The notes: generated from the letters alone by a model not told the origin. A stretch of 64,000 nt of DNA from Chryseobacterium sp. GVT01B (GCF_019970045.1 NZ_JAHXYI010000001.1:558001-622000), one strand, 5' to 3'. Shown: positions 52,286 to 60,654, numbered from the stretch's first letter. Program-made: numbers and translations.

Positions 52286-53647
52286 ATGCAACTGTATAAC
52301 ACCTTAAGCGCAGAAGAAAGAGCTCAACTTATTGATGAAGCCGGTAAAGACCGTCTTACTTTGTCTTTCTATGCGTATGCCAAAATTGAAGATCCCAAAA
52401 AATTTCGCGACGAATTATTTATAGCCTGGAACGCACTGGATGCGCTTGGCCGTATTTATGTAGCAAAAGAAGGAATTAATGCTCAGATGAGTGTTCCTGC
52501 AGATCAGTTTGAGGCTTTCCGAAATACGCTGGAAGTCTATGATTTTATGAAAGGAATCCGTTTGAATGTCGCTGTTGACCAGGATAACTATTCTTTTTTA
52601 AAATTGACAATTAAGGTTAGAAATAAAATTGTTGCTGACGGTTTGAATGATGAAACTTTTGATGTTACCAATAAAGGAATTCACTTAAAGGCTCAGGAGT
52701 TCAATAATTTACTTGAAGATCCGAACACAATTGTCGTAGACTTCAGAAACCACTATGAAAGTGAAGTAGGCCACTTTGAAGGGGCGATTACTCCTGATGT
52801 GGAAAATTTCAGAGAAAGTTTACCCATTATCAATGAACAGTTACAAGACTTTAAAGAAGATAAAAACCTTTTGATGTACTGTACCGGAGGAATCCGTTGT
52901 GAAAAAGCCAGTGCTTACTTCAAACATCAGGGCTTTAAAAATGTTTACCAATTGGAAGGGGGAATCATTGAGTATACCCGCCAGATCAAAGAAGAAGGAA
53001 TAGAAAGTAAGTTTATTGGTAAAAACTTCGTATTTGACCACCGTTTAGGGGAAAGAATTACAGACGATATTATTTCACAATGCCACCAGTGTGGAAAACC
53101 ATGTGATAACCATACCAACTGTGCTAATGATGCATGTCACCTTTTATTCATCCAATGTGATGAATGTAAAGCAGCAATGGAAAACTGCTGTTCTACAGAA
53201 TGCCTGGATACAATACATCTACCTTGGGATGAACAGGTGAAACTAAGAAAAGGACTGCAGGTTGGGAATAAAGTATTCAGAAAAGGAAAATCTGATGCCT
53301 TGAAATTCAAAAATTCAGGCGATTTATCTGATAAACCTTTGGCAAAAGCTGAAACAAAGAATATCCGTCAAAAGATTGCTGTTAAAAAGGAATTGATTGG
53401 AAAAGCAGAGCATTATTTCTCAAAATCAAAAATTGCACAGTTCTTAATTGAACAAAAAGATTTGTCAGTTGGAGATAAAGTATTAATTTCCGGTCCTACA
53501 ACAGGAGAACAGGAAGTTACCATTACTGAAATCTATGCCAATGGCGGTCCTTGTGAAACTGCAAATATAGGAGATCAGATTACTTTCGAACTTCCATTCA
53601 GAGTTCGTTTATCTGATAAACTGTACAGAATTGTGCAAAACGCATAA
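52286..53647 (+). CDS. trhO: tRNA uridine(34) hydroxylase TrhO (rhodanese-related)
   Basis: 453 residues. An N-terminal ferredoxin-like acylphosphatase-type region (LTLSFYAYAKIEDPKKFRDELFIAW ... GRIYVAKEGINAQMSV) is followed by a rhodanese domain (IVVDFRNHYESEVGHFEGAI; LLMYCTGGIRCEKASAYFKHQGF) with the active loop C199-TGGIR-C205. A Cys-rich zinc-binding region (CHQCGKPCDNHTNCANDACHLLFIQCDECKAAMENCC) follows at about residues 265-305. TrhO hydroxylates U34 of certain tRNAs to 5-hydroxyuridine using oxygen. The C-terminal ~130 residues after the zinc region are an added extension. Confidence 0.92.
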   Translation: MQLYNTLSAEERAQLIDEAGKDRLTLSFYAYAKIEDPKKFRDELFIAWNALDALGRIYVAKEGINAQMSVPADQFEAFRNTLEVYDFMKGIRLNVAVDQDNYSFLKLTIKVRNKIVADGLNDETFDVTNKGIHLKAQEFNNLLEDPNTIVVDFRNHYESEVGHFEGAITPDVENFRESLPIINEQLQDFKEDKNLLMYCTGGIRCEKASAYFKHQGFKNVYQLEGGIIEYTRQIKEEGIESKFIGKNFVFDHRLGERITDDIISQCHQCGKPCDNHTNCANDACHLLFIQCDECKAAMENCCSTECLDTIHLPWDEQVKLRKGLQVGNKVFRKGKSDALKFKNSGDLSDKPLAKAETKNIRQKIAVKKELIGKAEHYFSKSKIAQFLIEQKDLSVGDKVLISGPTTGEQEVTITEIYANGGPCETANIGDQITFELPFRVRLSDKLYRIVQNA

Positions 53648-53709
53648 TCAATAATAGAACTTCAAAGCCTGTCGGTAACAATTATTTCAGTCAAAACAAC
53701 TTAATAATT

Positions 53710-54285
53710 ATGCTAAAAGCTGAGCTTAGAAAAAAATATACTCAAAAAAGAAAAGCCTTGTCTCCAGATGAGGCTTTCTTGTTATCTGAGAAAATTTTTG
53801 AAAATTTCATTCATCATTTTAACCCTCAGGAAGGAGAGAAGGTACATATTTTCATCCCGATTCCGGCAAGAAAAGAAATTGATACCCAAATCTTCATTCA
53901 CTATTTTTTAGAGAAGAATATCCGTGTGTATGTTCCTAAAATTGTTGGTGATAAGCTTATTAGTATTGAAATCTTTGAAGATACTGTTTTTGAAACCAAC
54001 AGCTGGGGGATTTCAGAACCTGTTTCCAATGAAAATTCGGGTGAGAATAACTTTCAATATGTGATTACTCCATTGCTGTATTGTGACAGAAAAGGAAACA
54101 GAGTAGGGTATGGAAAAGGTTTTTATGATGGGTTATTCCAGGATATCCCGGTAAAGACCAAAAAAATCGGAGTCAATTACTTTGACCCCGAAGAATATGT
54201 TGATGATGTCTGGGAAAATGATATTCCCGTCGATTATTTAGTTACTCCTACTGAAGTACTGTCTTTCTTAAGCGGTTGGGAATAG
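53710..54285 (+). CDS. 5-formyltetrahydrofolate cyclo-ligase
   Basis: 191 residues. The family pattern is present: MLKAELRKKYTQKRKALSPDEA with basic N-terminus, HIFIPIPARKEIDTQIFIHYFLEKN, and the phosphate/ATP motif RKGNRVGYGKGFYDGLFQ at about 130-147. The enzyme uses ATP to turn 5-formyl-THF into 5,10-methenyl-THF, recycling a folate that inhibits one-carbon enzymes. Its last 52 bases overlap the 3' end of the gene on the opposite strand. Confidence 0.92.
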   Translation: MLKAELRKKYTQKRKALSPDEAFLLSEKIFENFIHHFNPQEGEKVHIFIPIPARKEIDTQIFIHYFLEKNIRVYVPKIVGDKLISIEIFEDTVFETNSWGISEPVSNENSGENNFQYVITPLLYCDRKGNRVGYGKGFYDGLFQDIPVKTKKIGVNYFDPEEYVDDVWENDIPVDYLVTPTEVLSFLSGWE

Positions 54286-54815
54286 AAATCTAAAAAGTAG
54301 AATTTAAATTCCTTTTTGAGCTTGGAAGTAGACAGCAATATGTATTGTGCATTCTTTTCAAAGCTTCCCAAAGATTTGTTTTTACTATCAAAATATTCCA
54401 CATTAAACTTGGCATAGTCTAATGTATCTTTTTTATAGAACTCTTTATAAACATTCAGGTTACTCACCTTTGCTGTTTTCACTTTCATGCTATCCAGTTC
54501 CTTCAGTAATCTTTTAAAGGTCACAGAATCCGGTTTGTGGAAATAGCTTTCCATTTGTGAATAAATAACGGTGTCTATTTCTGTATTTCTGTTTCCGGAT
54601 AGGTAAAGGGTAGACAGGTCAAAAAGTTCCTGAACTTTCTGTTTGGTAATGGAATTAATCGCCTGCATGCTGTCCATCTGTACTGCAGGATAACTCTTTT
54701 CATTGTTGCTGTTTCGTAGCTTATCTAGGTCGCTTACCTCTGAAGTTTTATTATTACAGGCAATAAATAATGCCAGAAGTACGGTAAAAATTAAAAAATT
54801 ACTTATTCTTTTCAT
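54234..54815 (-). CDS. lipoprotein of unknown function
   Basis: 193 residues from the ATG at 54815; the frame is open 11 codons further up but lacks a signal. The lipoprotein signal ends LLALFIAC (Cys20). The mature part is mostly helical and charged (VQMDSMQAINSITKQKVQELFDLSTLYLSGNRN; SVTFKRLLKELDSMKVKTAKVSNLNVYKEF), with a beta-rich end (AQYILLSTSKLKKEFKFYFLDFYSQ). Not recognised. It starts 17 bases inside the upstream gene (54799-55980), so the two form one transcript, and it converges with the folate enzyme. Confidence 0.75.
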   Translation of the reverse strand: MKRISNFLIFTVLLALFIACNNKTSEVSDLDKLRNSNNEKSYPAVQMDSMQAINSITKQKVQELFDLSTLYLSGNRNTEIDTVIYSQMESYFHKPDSVTFKRLLKELDSMKVKTAKVSNLNVYKEFYKKDTLDYAKFNVEYFDSKNKSLGSFEKNAQYILLSTSKLKKEFKFYFLDFYSQPLKKDSTSVGVTK

Positions 54816-55980
54816 TTGTGGTAGCAATTTTAAATTTGATGGATACAATCTTACCTTTGTTATCCTTTTTCATTTCTATTACATTCAGGTTTTTCAGTGA
54901 AGTCGTTGGAGTGGTTACCAGAGTAATGTATTTCTGTTTATCCAGTCTTTCTATTCCGTAGGTATCATTGTCATATACCTGGTAGATCACTGCACTGCTG
55001 CTGATCAGATTCTCCAGCTGACTTCTTTTCTGCTTAATAAGAGCAACTTGTTCGTCCGGATTTCCTCCTTTGATATCTTTTATCGAGAAATAATACACTG
55101 CCATCTTATAATCATCCGGCTTTAGTTCTATTTTTTCCTCTTCAGGCGCATTCTCAAGGTTTCTATTGACTTCCAGAGGCTCATAGAAAGGAGCGCTGAT
55201 ACGCATTTTTAAATTTTTATCCTTAGTAGAATAATAAAAACACTCACCAGGTTTTATTTTATACATCAATGGAGATTCGTTTTCCTTCACCACCATTATT
55301 TCTAAAGTGTTGATTACAGAAACTCCTCTGTCCTTGTCAATGAAACAATATTTATAAGTTTTAGAAAAAAGAACGTCTTTAAATCCTAAAAGACCAGTGA
55401 TTGTAATTAAAACGGAAGTAACCAATGCCCAGGCGTTCTTTTTAAAGAAATTTTTCTTAGGCGGTGCAGATGAAATTTCAATTTCCTGAGTAGTATTTTT
55501 ATTTTGGTTAACTTGTTGATTTTCAGTAATTGATTTTTGTAAATCAGTGTTTTCTGGGGTGGTGTTTTCTGTTTTTTTAGGCTGAAATTCAGTTTTTGGA
55601 ATTTCAGGGGCTGCAGAAACTGTTTTCTCAAGTTCATTGATTTCTTCCTCCTCCAGATTTTCATTTTCCTGCAGCAGTTCACCCGCGAAAAGGTGCAGTT
55701 TCTTAAACTCATACCAAGAGTCGTAACCTGCATAAATACTCAATAAATTGAGCATGTCTATCCTTGGTAATTTAGTAACCGGTGAACTTTTGAAATAGGT
55801 ATAAAATGACTTTTCACTGATGTTACCTTTTGCTTTTTTGCGCAGGTCTTCCTGAAAATATATTATATCAATACCCTTCCACTTGGATATATCATCCTGC
55901 GAAGGGGTATGTTCTTTTAAGTATTGACCCTGAACATCCTTTTTTAGCTGCTCAAAGTGTAATAGATCTAAATCTGTCAA
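54799..55980 (-). CDS. single-pass membrane protein of unknown function
   Basis: 393 residues. No signal peptide. Residues 1 to about 105 form a conserved-looking domain (LLHFEQLKKDVQGQYLKEHTPSQDDISKWKGIDIIYFQEDLRKKAKGNISEKSFYTYFKS; LPRIDMLNLLSIYAGYDSWYEFKKL) that I have seen at the N-terminus of other Bacteroidota proteins but cannot name. A Glu/Thr/Gln-rich linker follows. One transmembrane helix lies at about 185-205 (NAWALVTSVLITITGLLGF), then an extracytoplasmic domain (YCFIDKDRGVSVINTLEIMVV to KIVSIKFKI). The layout suggests inside-to-outside signalling or anchoring. It is co-transcribed with the lipoprotein downstream. A palindrome overlaps its -7 element. Confidence 0.75.
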   Translation of the reverse strand: MTDLDLLHFEQLKKDVQGQYLKEHTPSQDDISKWKGIDIIYFQEDLRKKAKGNISEKSFYTYFKSSPVTKLPRIDMLNLLSIYAGYDSWYEFKKLHLFAGELLQENENLEEEEINELEKTVSAAPEIPKTEFQPKKTENTTPENTDLQKSITENQQVNQNKNTTQEIEISSAPPKKNFFKKNAWALVTSVLITITGLLGFKDVLFSKTYKYCFIDKDRGVSVINTLEIMVVKENESPLMYKIKPGECFYYSTKDKNLKMRISAPFYEPLEVNRNLENAPEEEKIELKPDDYKMAVYYFSIKDIKGGNPDEQVALIKQKRSQLENLISSSAVIYQVYDNDTYGIERLDKQKYITLVTTPTTSLKNLNVIEMKKDNKGKIVSIKFKIATTNEKNK

Positions 55981-56023
55981 TTTTTCAAAAAATAATTAAA
56001 TTGTTGATTATCAGTTATGTTTT

Positions 56024-56048
56024 TTTGTAAAACTATTTTACAAAGGTA
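56024..56048 (-). promoter_or_regulatory. promoter with overlapping palindromic operator
   Basis: Minus-strand -7 element TACCTTTG at 56041-56048. A perfect palindrome with 9-bp arms (TTTGTAAAA and TTTTACAAA around CTA) spans 56024-56044 and overlaps the downstream end of the -7 and the expected start site. It is a good position for a repressor. Confidence 0.6.
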
Positions 56049-56086
56049 TTACAATTATTTTTCATAAACAAATTTTCTAACTGCTA

Positions 56087-56094
56087 TACCTTTG
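56087..56094 (+). promoter_or_regulatory. -7 element for the Ala-rich lipoprotein gene
   Basis: TACCTTTG matches TAnnTTTG, 69 bases before the ATG. It is divergent from the promoter at 56041-56048. Confidence 0.65.
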
Positions 56095-56163
56095 TCTTGT
56101 TCAAATAACAGAACAGAAGAAAATTTTATAAAACAATATTAACAAAATTAAATTTAATTTATT

Positions 56164-56505
56164 ATGAAAAAGTCATTATTCGTAGCTGCTATCGCTGCAA
56201 TCTCTCTAGTTGCTTGTAAAAAAACTGAAGCTACTTCTACTGAAGGAGCAACTGATTCTGCTGCTGCTACTGTAGCTGATTCTGCTGCTGTAGTTTCTGA
56301 TTCAGCTGCTAAAGTTGTTGATTCTGCTGCAACTACTGCTGTAGAAGCTACTAAAGATGCTGCTGCTGCTACTACTGCTGCTGGTGCTGAAGTTGCTAAA
56401 GATGCTGCTAAAGGAGCTGGAGAAGCTGCTAAAGGAGCTGCTGATGCTGCTAAAGGTGCTGCTGACGCTGCTAAAGATGCTGCAAAAGACGCTGCTAAGA
56501 AATAA
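56164..56505 (+). CDS. Ala/Lys/Asp repeat lipoprotein
   Basis: 113 residues. Signal peptide with lipobox SLVAC (Cys18). The mature protein is nearly all Ala, Asp, Lys, Thr, Ser and Gly. The first part repeats short units such as DSAAATVADSAAVV and DSAAKVVDSAATTAVEATKDA. The last ~40 residues are AAKGAGEAAKGAADAAKG-type units with Lys-Asp/Ala phasing, expected to form a long amphipathic helix like LEA or Lpp-like proteins. It should be a periplasmic or outer-membrane lipoprotein. The strong signal, terminator and codon uniformity (GCT) suggest high expression. Function unknown. Confidence 0.8.
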   Translation: MKKSLFVAAIAAISLVACKKTEATSTEGATDSAAATVADSAAVVSDSAAKVVDSAATTAVEATKDAAAATTAAGAEVAKDAAKGAGEAAKGAADAAKGAADAAKDAAKDAAKK

Positions 56506-56531
56506 TTCTAGCATACGCTTAACAATAAAAG

Positions 56532-56559
56532 AACCGTTTCACTCAGTGAGACGGTTTTT
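56532..56559 (+). terminator. terminator of the Ala-rich lipoprotein gene
   Basis: Stem AACCGTTTCAC / GTGAGACGGTT with one G-T pair, 3-base loop, followed by T7. Confidence 0.88.
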
Positions 56560-56563
56560 TTAT

Positions 56564-56594
56564 GCTTAGTCATTGCGAGCCGAAGGTGAAGCAA
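56564..56594. repeat. possible dispersed intergenic repeat fragment
   Basis: GTCATTGCGAGCCGAAGGTG followed by AAGCAATCTC is a phrase of the type found many times between genes in Bacteroidota genomes. Only one copy is in this window, so this rests on recognition. Confidence 0.35.
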
Positions 56595-56626
56595 TCTCTT
56601 TAATATAAAATGAGATTAAGAATAGT

Positions 56627-57394
56627 TTATCCTTTCTTTTGCTTTAAAGATTCATAGCAGGTAATCGCTACAGCATTGCTCAGATTTAAAGAATCAATAC
56701 TTCCGGCCATCGGAATCAGTGTGTTTTTTCCTTTTCCAATCCAGAAATCACTCAATCCTGAATGTTCTGTACCAAATAATACTGCTGAACGCTGTCTGAA
56801 ATCCCTCTTATAAAGATCTTCAGCACTTTCGTCCATAAGCGTAGTGTAGATATTGAAATTGTTTTTTTGCAAAAATTCCAATGTTTCTTCATTTTCAGCC
56901 TGGTATACTTCCATTCCAAAAAGACAGCCTACGCTGGATCTGATCACGTTAGGATTGTAGAAATCAGTTTTTCCGTCAGCAACAATCAGTGCATCTACAC
57001 CAAATGCTTCACAACTTCTTAAAATAGCTCCAAGATTTCCAGGTTTTTCTACTCCTTCAACAATAATTACTGTTGAATTTTCTTTAGGAATAAATGATGA
57101 AAGAGGGGTTTCTTTTGCATGGTAGATTCCGATAATCCCTTCGGAACTTCCTCTGTAAGCGATTTTTTCATATACTTTTTCACTCACATGATGAATTTTC
57201 CCTTCCGGAAGAGTTCCTTTAAAGATATTTTCACAGATAAAGAACTCCAGCGGTTCGAAATCATACTGCATGGCTCTTTCATTTTCCTGCTGGCCCTCTA
57301 CTACAAAAACTTTTGATTTTTTACGAAATCTGTTGTCAGTAAGGAGCTTAGTGACATTTTTTATTTTTTCGTTTTGAAAACTTTCTATCAACAT
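56627..57394 (-). CDS. TrmH/SpoU-family RNA 2'-O-methyltransferase
   Basis: 255 residues. An N-terminal substrate-binding region (FQNEKIKNVTKLLTDNRFRKKSKVFVVEGQQENERAM) is followed by the knotted SPOUT domain with motif 1 VEKPGNLGAILRSCEAFGVDALI, motif 2 VLFGTEHSGLSDFW, and motif 3 IPMAGSIDSLNLSNAVAITCYE. It uses SAM to methylate the ribose of a nucleotide in rRNA or tRNA; the target cannot be told. A -7-like TAATTTTG lies at 57399-57406, so the leader is almost absent. Confidence 0.92.
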   Translation of the reverse strand: MLIESFQNEKIKNVTKLLTDNRFRKKSKVFVVEGQQENERAMQYDFEPLEFFICENIFKGTLPEGKIHHVSEKVYEKIAYRGSSEGIIGIYHAKETPLSSFIPKENSTVIIVEGVEKPGNLGAILRSCEAFGVDALIVADGKTDFYNPNVIRSSVGCLFGMEVYQAENEETLEFLQKNNFNIYTTLMDESAEDLYKRDFRQRSAVLFGTEHSGLSDFWIGKGKNTLIPMAGSIDSLNLSNAVAITCYESLKQKKG

Positions 57395-57398
57395 TCCG

Positions 57399-57406
57399 CA
57401 AAATTA
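57399..57406 (-). promoter_or_regulatory. -7 element for the TrmH-family gene
   Basis: TAATTTTG on the minus strand matches TAnnTTTG and lies five bases before the start codon, so translation may be nearly leaderless. Confidence 0.5.
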
Positions 57407-57417
57407 TGCAAAATTTA

Positions 57418-58206
57418 TCATTGAACTTCTCTGGTTTTGATAAAAAGGCTTTTCCATGTAACTTCAAATGCGATTTTATTTTTTCTTTTTAAATAAATAA
57501 CAATGGTTATAATAGCAGCAATGGAAAAGAATTTGTAGAGATTTCCATAAAAATTGCCTGAAACATTCTCTGAAACAGTAAAGATTTCCCAGTACAGGTT
57601 CATAAAGAAATGAAGAAATATAGCAGTCCAAAGATTATATTCCGATTCAAAATATACCCAGACAAAGAATAAAGACCCAAGAAATGTAATAGTGAATATT
57701 TCTATAAGCTCTGTTATATCCTGGCTTTGGTATAAATGGACCTGTGCAAACAATAGAGATCCGAACAGGGCTGATGATAAGAAACCCAGTCTGGTAAACC
57801 TATATAATATTCCTATAAGAAAAGCTCTGAAAATAATTTCTTCAAAAAAGGCTGAAGATAATGTGTTGATAAACAGGGACTCAAAATCTATTTTTCCAGC
57901 TGTTTTAAAATGAATCAGATATCCGATAAGCATGGGAAGGGTTCCTGTGAAAGCTAAGCTAAATCCCTTGATAATGGATTTGTTCAGAGAAAAAAGATCC
58001 GAAGTACTTCTTTTAGGTAACAGAATTTTTAAAGTGATTATCAATGGAATTAAGGTCATTGAATAAGCTATCACATGGGCGATTGATTTGCTGTGAAATA
58101 CGTTTTTTGAAAAGACCTGAATGCTTTTGAAATAGAATAGATCAAAGAAATAATAGGCTGTAAAACCCAGAATAAAGATTGAAAAGAAGCGGATGTTTTT
58201 ACTCAT
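57418..58206 (-). CDS. CPBP-family intramembrane glutamic protease
   Basis: 262 residues with about seven hydrophobic helices. CPBP (CAAX protease/bacteriocin-processing) motifs are present: FFEEIIFRAFLIG with Glu122-Glu123-x3-Arg127, SLLFAQVHL with His157, and FLHFFMNLYWE with His199 and Asn203. These membrane proteases cleave peptides within the bilayer; bacterial members have varied or unknown substrates. The gene lies 90 bases after the LytTR regulator gene on the same strand, with a 14-bp direct repeat in between. Confidence 0.9.
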   Translation of the reverse strand: MSKNIRFFSIFILGFTAYYFFDLFYFKSIQVFSKNVFHSKSIAHVIAYSMTLIPLIITLKILLPKRSTSDLFSLNKSIIKGFSLAFTGTLPMLIGYLIHFKTAGKIDFESLFINTLSSAFFEEIIFRAFLIGILYRFTRLGFLSSALFGSLLFAQVHLYQSQDITELIEIFTITFLGSLFFVWVYFESEYNLWTAIFLHFFMNLYWEIFTVSENVSGNFYGNLYKFFSIAAIITIVIYLKRKNKIAFEVTWKSLFIKTREVQ

Positions 58207-58260
58207 ATCATTAAATTTTGAGCAAAAATGTAGCTTTAAATCAGTACGTTCAAGTTAATG

Positions 58261-58294
58261 TGATGAATGACAAAGAATAGTGACGAATGACAAA
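58261..58294. promoter_or_regulatory. direct repeat upstream of the CPBP protease gene
   Basis: TGATGAATGACAAA (58261-58274) and TGACGAATGACAAA (58281-58294) are tandem copies with one mismatch, 20 bases apart start to start. Paired direct repeats about two turns apart are the form of LytTR binding sites. It may instead be low-complexity spacer. Confidence 0.4.
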
Positions 58295-58296
58295 AT

Positions 58297-59136
58297 TTAT
58301 GAATTTTGTCTTTGCAGCTGTGGGATAATTTTGGAAATAAAACTTCTTGAAACAGGGATTTCAAAATCAATTTCCGGGAGAATTAATTTATATCCCTGAG
58401 CATTTCCTTTAAGGTTCTTGACCTTTCCAAGATTGACAATGTAAGAACGATGGCATTTTTTAATGGAATTGGTTTCGATCTGCTGTAAAGCGTTGGATAA
58501 ACTGATTCTGACCAGTAATTTTTTTACAATATTATTTTCTAAAAAGTAAAATGTACAATAGCTTTCCATTGACTGAACGCATATAAAATAGTTTTCATTA
58601 ATGCTCAATTCGATATTCTGTGCTGATATCTGTAATATATTTTCCTGTAATTTAGGAACAGAAACAGGAAGATGCTGAGAAATATTCCGGGCAGTATTTT
58701 CATGAATATTTTTTAAATAGATATACCGCGATAAAATATATATGATAGAAATTGGGATGCCGACTGCCAGAGAATAAAGCAACATATAAAAATAATTACC
58801 CAGATCAAGTTGTACATGACTCAGAAATAATGAATTATAAAAGTAGGATAAAACTGATTCTAAGAATAAAATGAAAATTATTTTTAAAAGCTCTGCTCCA
58901 ATATTCCAGTTACTAAAACGGGAAGTCATAAGATTAGCTATGAAAAATGTGGTTCCGAAAATAATGCAATAGGGAAAAAGTAATAAAAACTTATAGGGAT
59001 GATGAAAGGTTTCCGTACCAAAAGGTTGAAAAATAATCAAAAACAGATACACCAAAATGCCTGCCCCCAGAGAAGAAACGAAAATTTCTTTGAAAGATTC
59101 GGACTTTGGATAAGGGTATGATGTAAATGAAAACAT
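58297..59136 (-). CDS. LytTR-type transcription factor with an N-terminal membrane domain
   Basis: 279 residues. Four transmembrane helices occupy about residues 20-145 (IFVSSLGAGILVYLFLIIF; FLLLFPYCIIFGTTFFIANLM; LLKIIFILFLESVLSYFY; YMLLYSLAVGIPISIIYIL). The C-terminal ~100 residues are a LytTR DNA-binding domain (IELSINENYFICVQSMESYCTFYF; RISLSNALQQIE; KCHRSYIVNLGKVKNLKGNAQGYKLIL; IPVSRSFISKII). There is no receiver domain, so it may sense a signal at the membrane itself. The rmuC gene precedes it by 12 bases and a CPBP protease follows. Confidence 0.92.
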   Translation of the reverse strand: MFSFTSYPYPKSESFKEIFVSSLGAGILVYLFLIIFQPFGTETFHHPYKFLLLFPYCIIFGTTFFIANLMTSRFSNWNIGAELLKIIFILFLESVLSYFYNSLFLSHVQLDLGNYFYMLLYSLAVGIPISIIYILSRYIYLKNIHENTARNISQHLPVSVPKLQENILQISAQNIELSINENYFICVQSMESYCTFYFLENNIVKKLLVRISLSNALQQIETNSIKKCHRSYIVNLGKVKNLKGNAQGYKLILPEIDFEIPVSRSFISKIIPQLQRQNS

Positions 59137-59148
59137 AAAATCGGAGAT

Positions 59149-60654
59149 TTAGCTTTCTGATGGATCAATGAGATTGCTGTTGTCAATAAGGCTTTGTGGC
59201 AGATCTTTTTTATTTTTGATTCCCAGCGATTTCAATTTTTGAGTCTGGATCACAAGGTTGTCGTTTCCGGCATGAAGCTGTTTGTAAGCATCGTTATAGA
59301 CGTTTTTTGCCTGGTCAAGATTTCGTCCTACTTTTTCCAGGTTTTCTACAAAACCTACAAATTTGTCATACAATCTGGCACCGCGTTCCGCAATTTCTAT
59401 GGAGTTTCGGTTCTGATATTCGCGTTTCCAAAGATCAGCAATCAGTTTAAGAGAAGTAATAAGATTACTTGGATTCAGTAACAAAATTCTTCTTTCGTAA
59501 GCATAGTTCCAGAGATTCTGATCGGCCTGCATTGCTGCAATATAAGCGGGTTCACTAGGAATAAACATCATCACGAAATCTAATGATTTTCCATAGTCAT
59601 CATACGCTTTTTGACTCAGTTGATTAATATGGTTTTTAATTGAACCAAGATGCTGGCTCACTTTTATAGCATAAATATCAGCATCAGTTTCGTCTACCAG
59701 TTCTGTGAAAGCTGTAAGTGAGACTTTAGAATCGATGATGACATTTCTTTCGTCAGGATATTTTACAACAGCATCCGGACGCATTTTTTTACCGGAAAAT
59801 TCTGAGAATAAAGCCTTGTTATCTTCATCACGTAATTCATGTTCAAGGAAATATTCCCTTCCTTTTACCAAGCCTGATTTTTCAAGAATACTTTCCAGGA
59901 TCATCTCGCCCCAATTTCCCTGGGTTTTGCTTTCTCCCTTCAGAGCGCGGGTTAGTTTTTTTGCATCATCAGAAATCTGTTGATTCAGTTCTGCCAGTTC
60001 TTTTACTTTTTCAGCAAGAGAGAAACGTTCTTTATTTTCCTTTTCGTAGGCTTCGTTGACTTTGTTTTTTAAGTCAGCTATTTTCTCCTGGAAAGGTTCA
60101 AGGATGTTTTTTAAGTTATTTTGATTTAAAGCAGTAAACTTTTCTGTTTTTTCTTCTAAAATTTTATTGGCAAGGTTTTCAAACTGAAGTTTGGAATCTT
60201 CCTGAATTTTGATAATTTCTTCTTTTTGGGTATCAAGAGATTTTTGCAGCCCTTCATTCTTAGCAGAAAGTTCAGAGTTTTTAGCGAAAATGTCCTGTTT
60301 TTCAATAATATGAGTTTCTATTTGAGATACCTGTCGCTGATTGATTTGCTTCAATTCCTGAAACTGGATGTTTAAGGAAGAATATTCTGCGGAGATTTTA
60401 GAAAATTCATTTTTCAGATCATCCAGAAGATCCTGTTGCAGCATATTGGTTTCTTTCTCTTTGCTGATGTTTTGGTTAAGTTCCTGAATTTTCAGGTTTG
60501 AATTTTCAAGATCAGATTGATTTTTAATGGATAAGGTATTCAATTCGTCATAAGAACTTCTTGAAACCATAGATGATTTCAATGCAAAATATAATATAAC
60601 AGCGCCCAATATACCACCGGCAACAAATCCAATAATTAAATATATCATCTCCAT
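59149..60654 (-). CDS. rmuC: DNA recombination protein RmuC
   Basis: 501 residues. An N-terminal membrane helix (MIYLIIGFVAGGILGAVILYFAL) is followed by a long coiled coil (about residues 35-230, rich in Leu/Glu/Lys/Gln). The RmuC domain follows (KLTRALKGESKTQGNWGEMILESILEKSGLVKGREY; MRPDAVVKYPDERNVIIDSKVSLTAF; FVMMFIPSEPAYIAAMQAD; LLLNPSNLITSLKLIADLWKREYQNRN). RmuC limits inversion between short repeats, perhaps as a nuclease. Met3 at 60648 is an alternative start, since a -7-like TAATTTTG ends only five bases before 60654. Confidence 0.93.
   Translation of the reverse strand: MEMIYLIIGFVAGGILGAVILYFALKSSMVSRSSYDELNTLSIKNQSDLENSNLKIQELNQNISKEKETNMLQQDLLDDLKNEFSKISAEYSSLNIQFQELKQINQRQVSQIETHIIEKQDIFAKNSELSAKNEGLQKSLDTQKEEIIKIQEDSKLQFENLANKILEEKTEKFTALNQNNLKNILEPFQEKIADLKNKVNEAYEKENKERFSLAEKVKELAELNQQISDDAKKLTRALKGESKTQGNWGEMILESILEKSGLVKGREYFLEHELRDEDNKALFSEFSGKKMRPDAVVKYPDERNVIIDSKVSLTAFTELVDETDADIYAIKVSQHLGSIKNHINQLSQKAYDDYGKSLDFVMMFIPSEPAYIAAMQADQNLWNYAYERRILLLNPSNLITSLKLIADLWKREYQNRNSIEIAERGARLYDKFVGFVENLEKVGRNLDQAKNVYNDAYKQLHAGNDNLVIQTQKLKSLGIKNKKDLPQSLIDNSNLIDPSES

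Noticed and set aside
56302..56569. Leu-rich and Ser-rich frames on both strands over the Ala-rich lipoprotein
   Set aside because: They are frame-shifted readings of the GCT-repeat sequence; only the frame with a lipoprotein signal makes sense.
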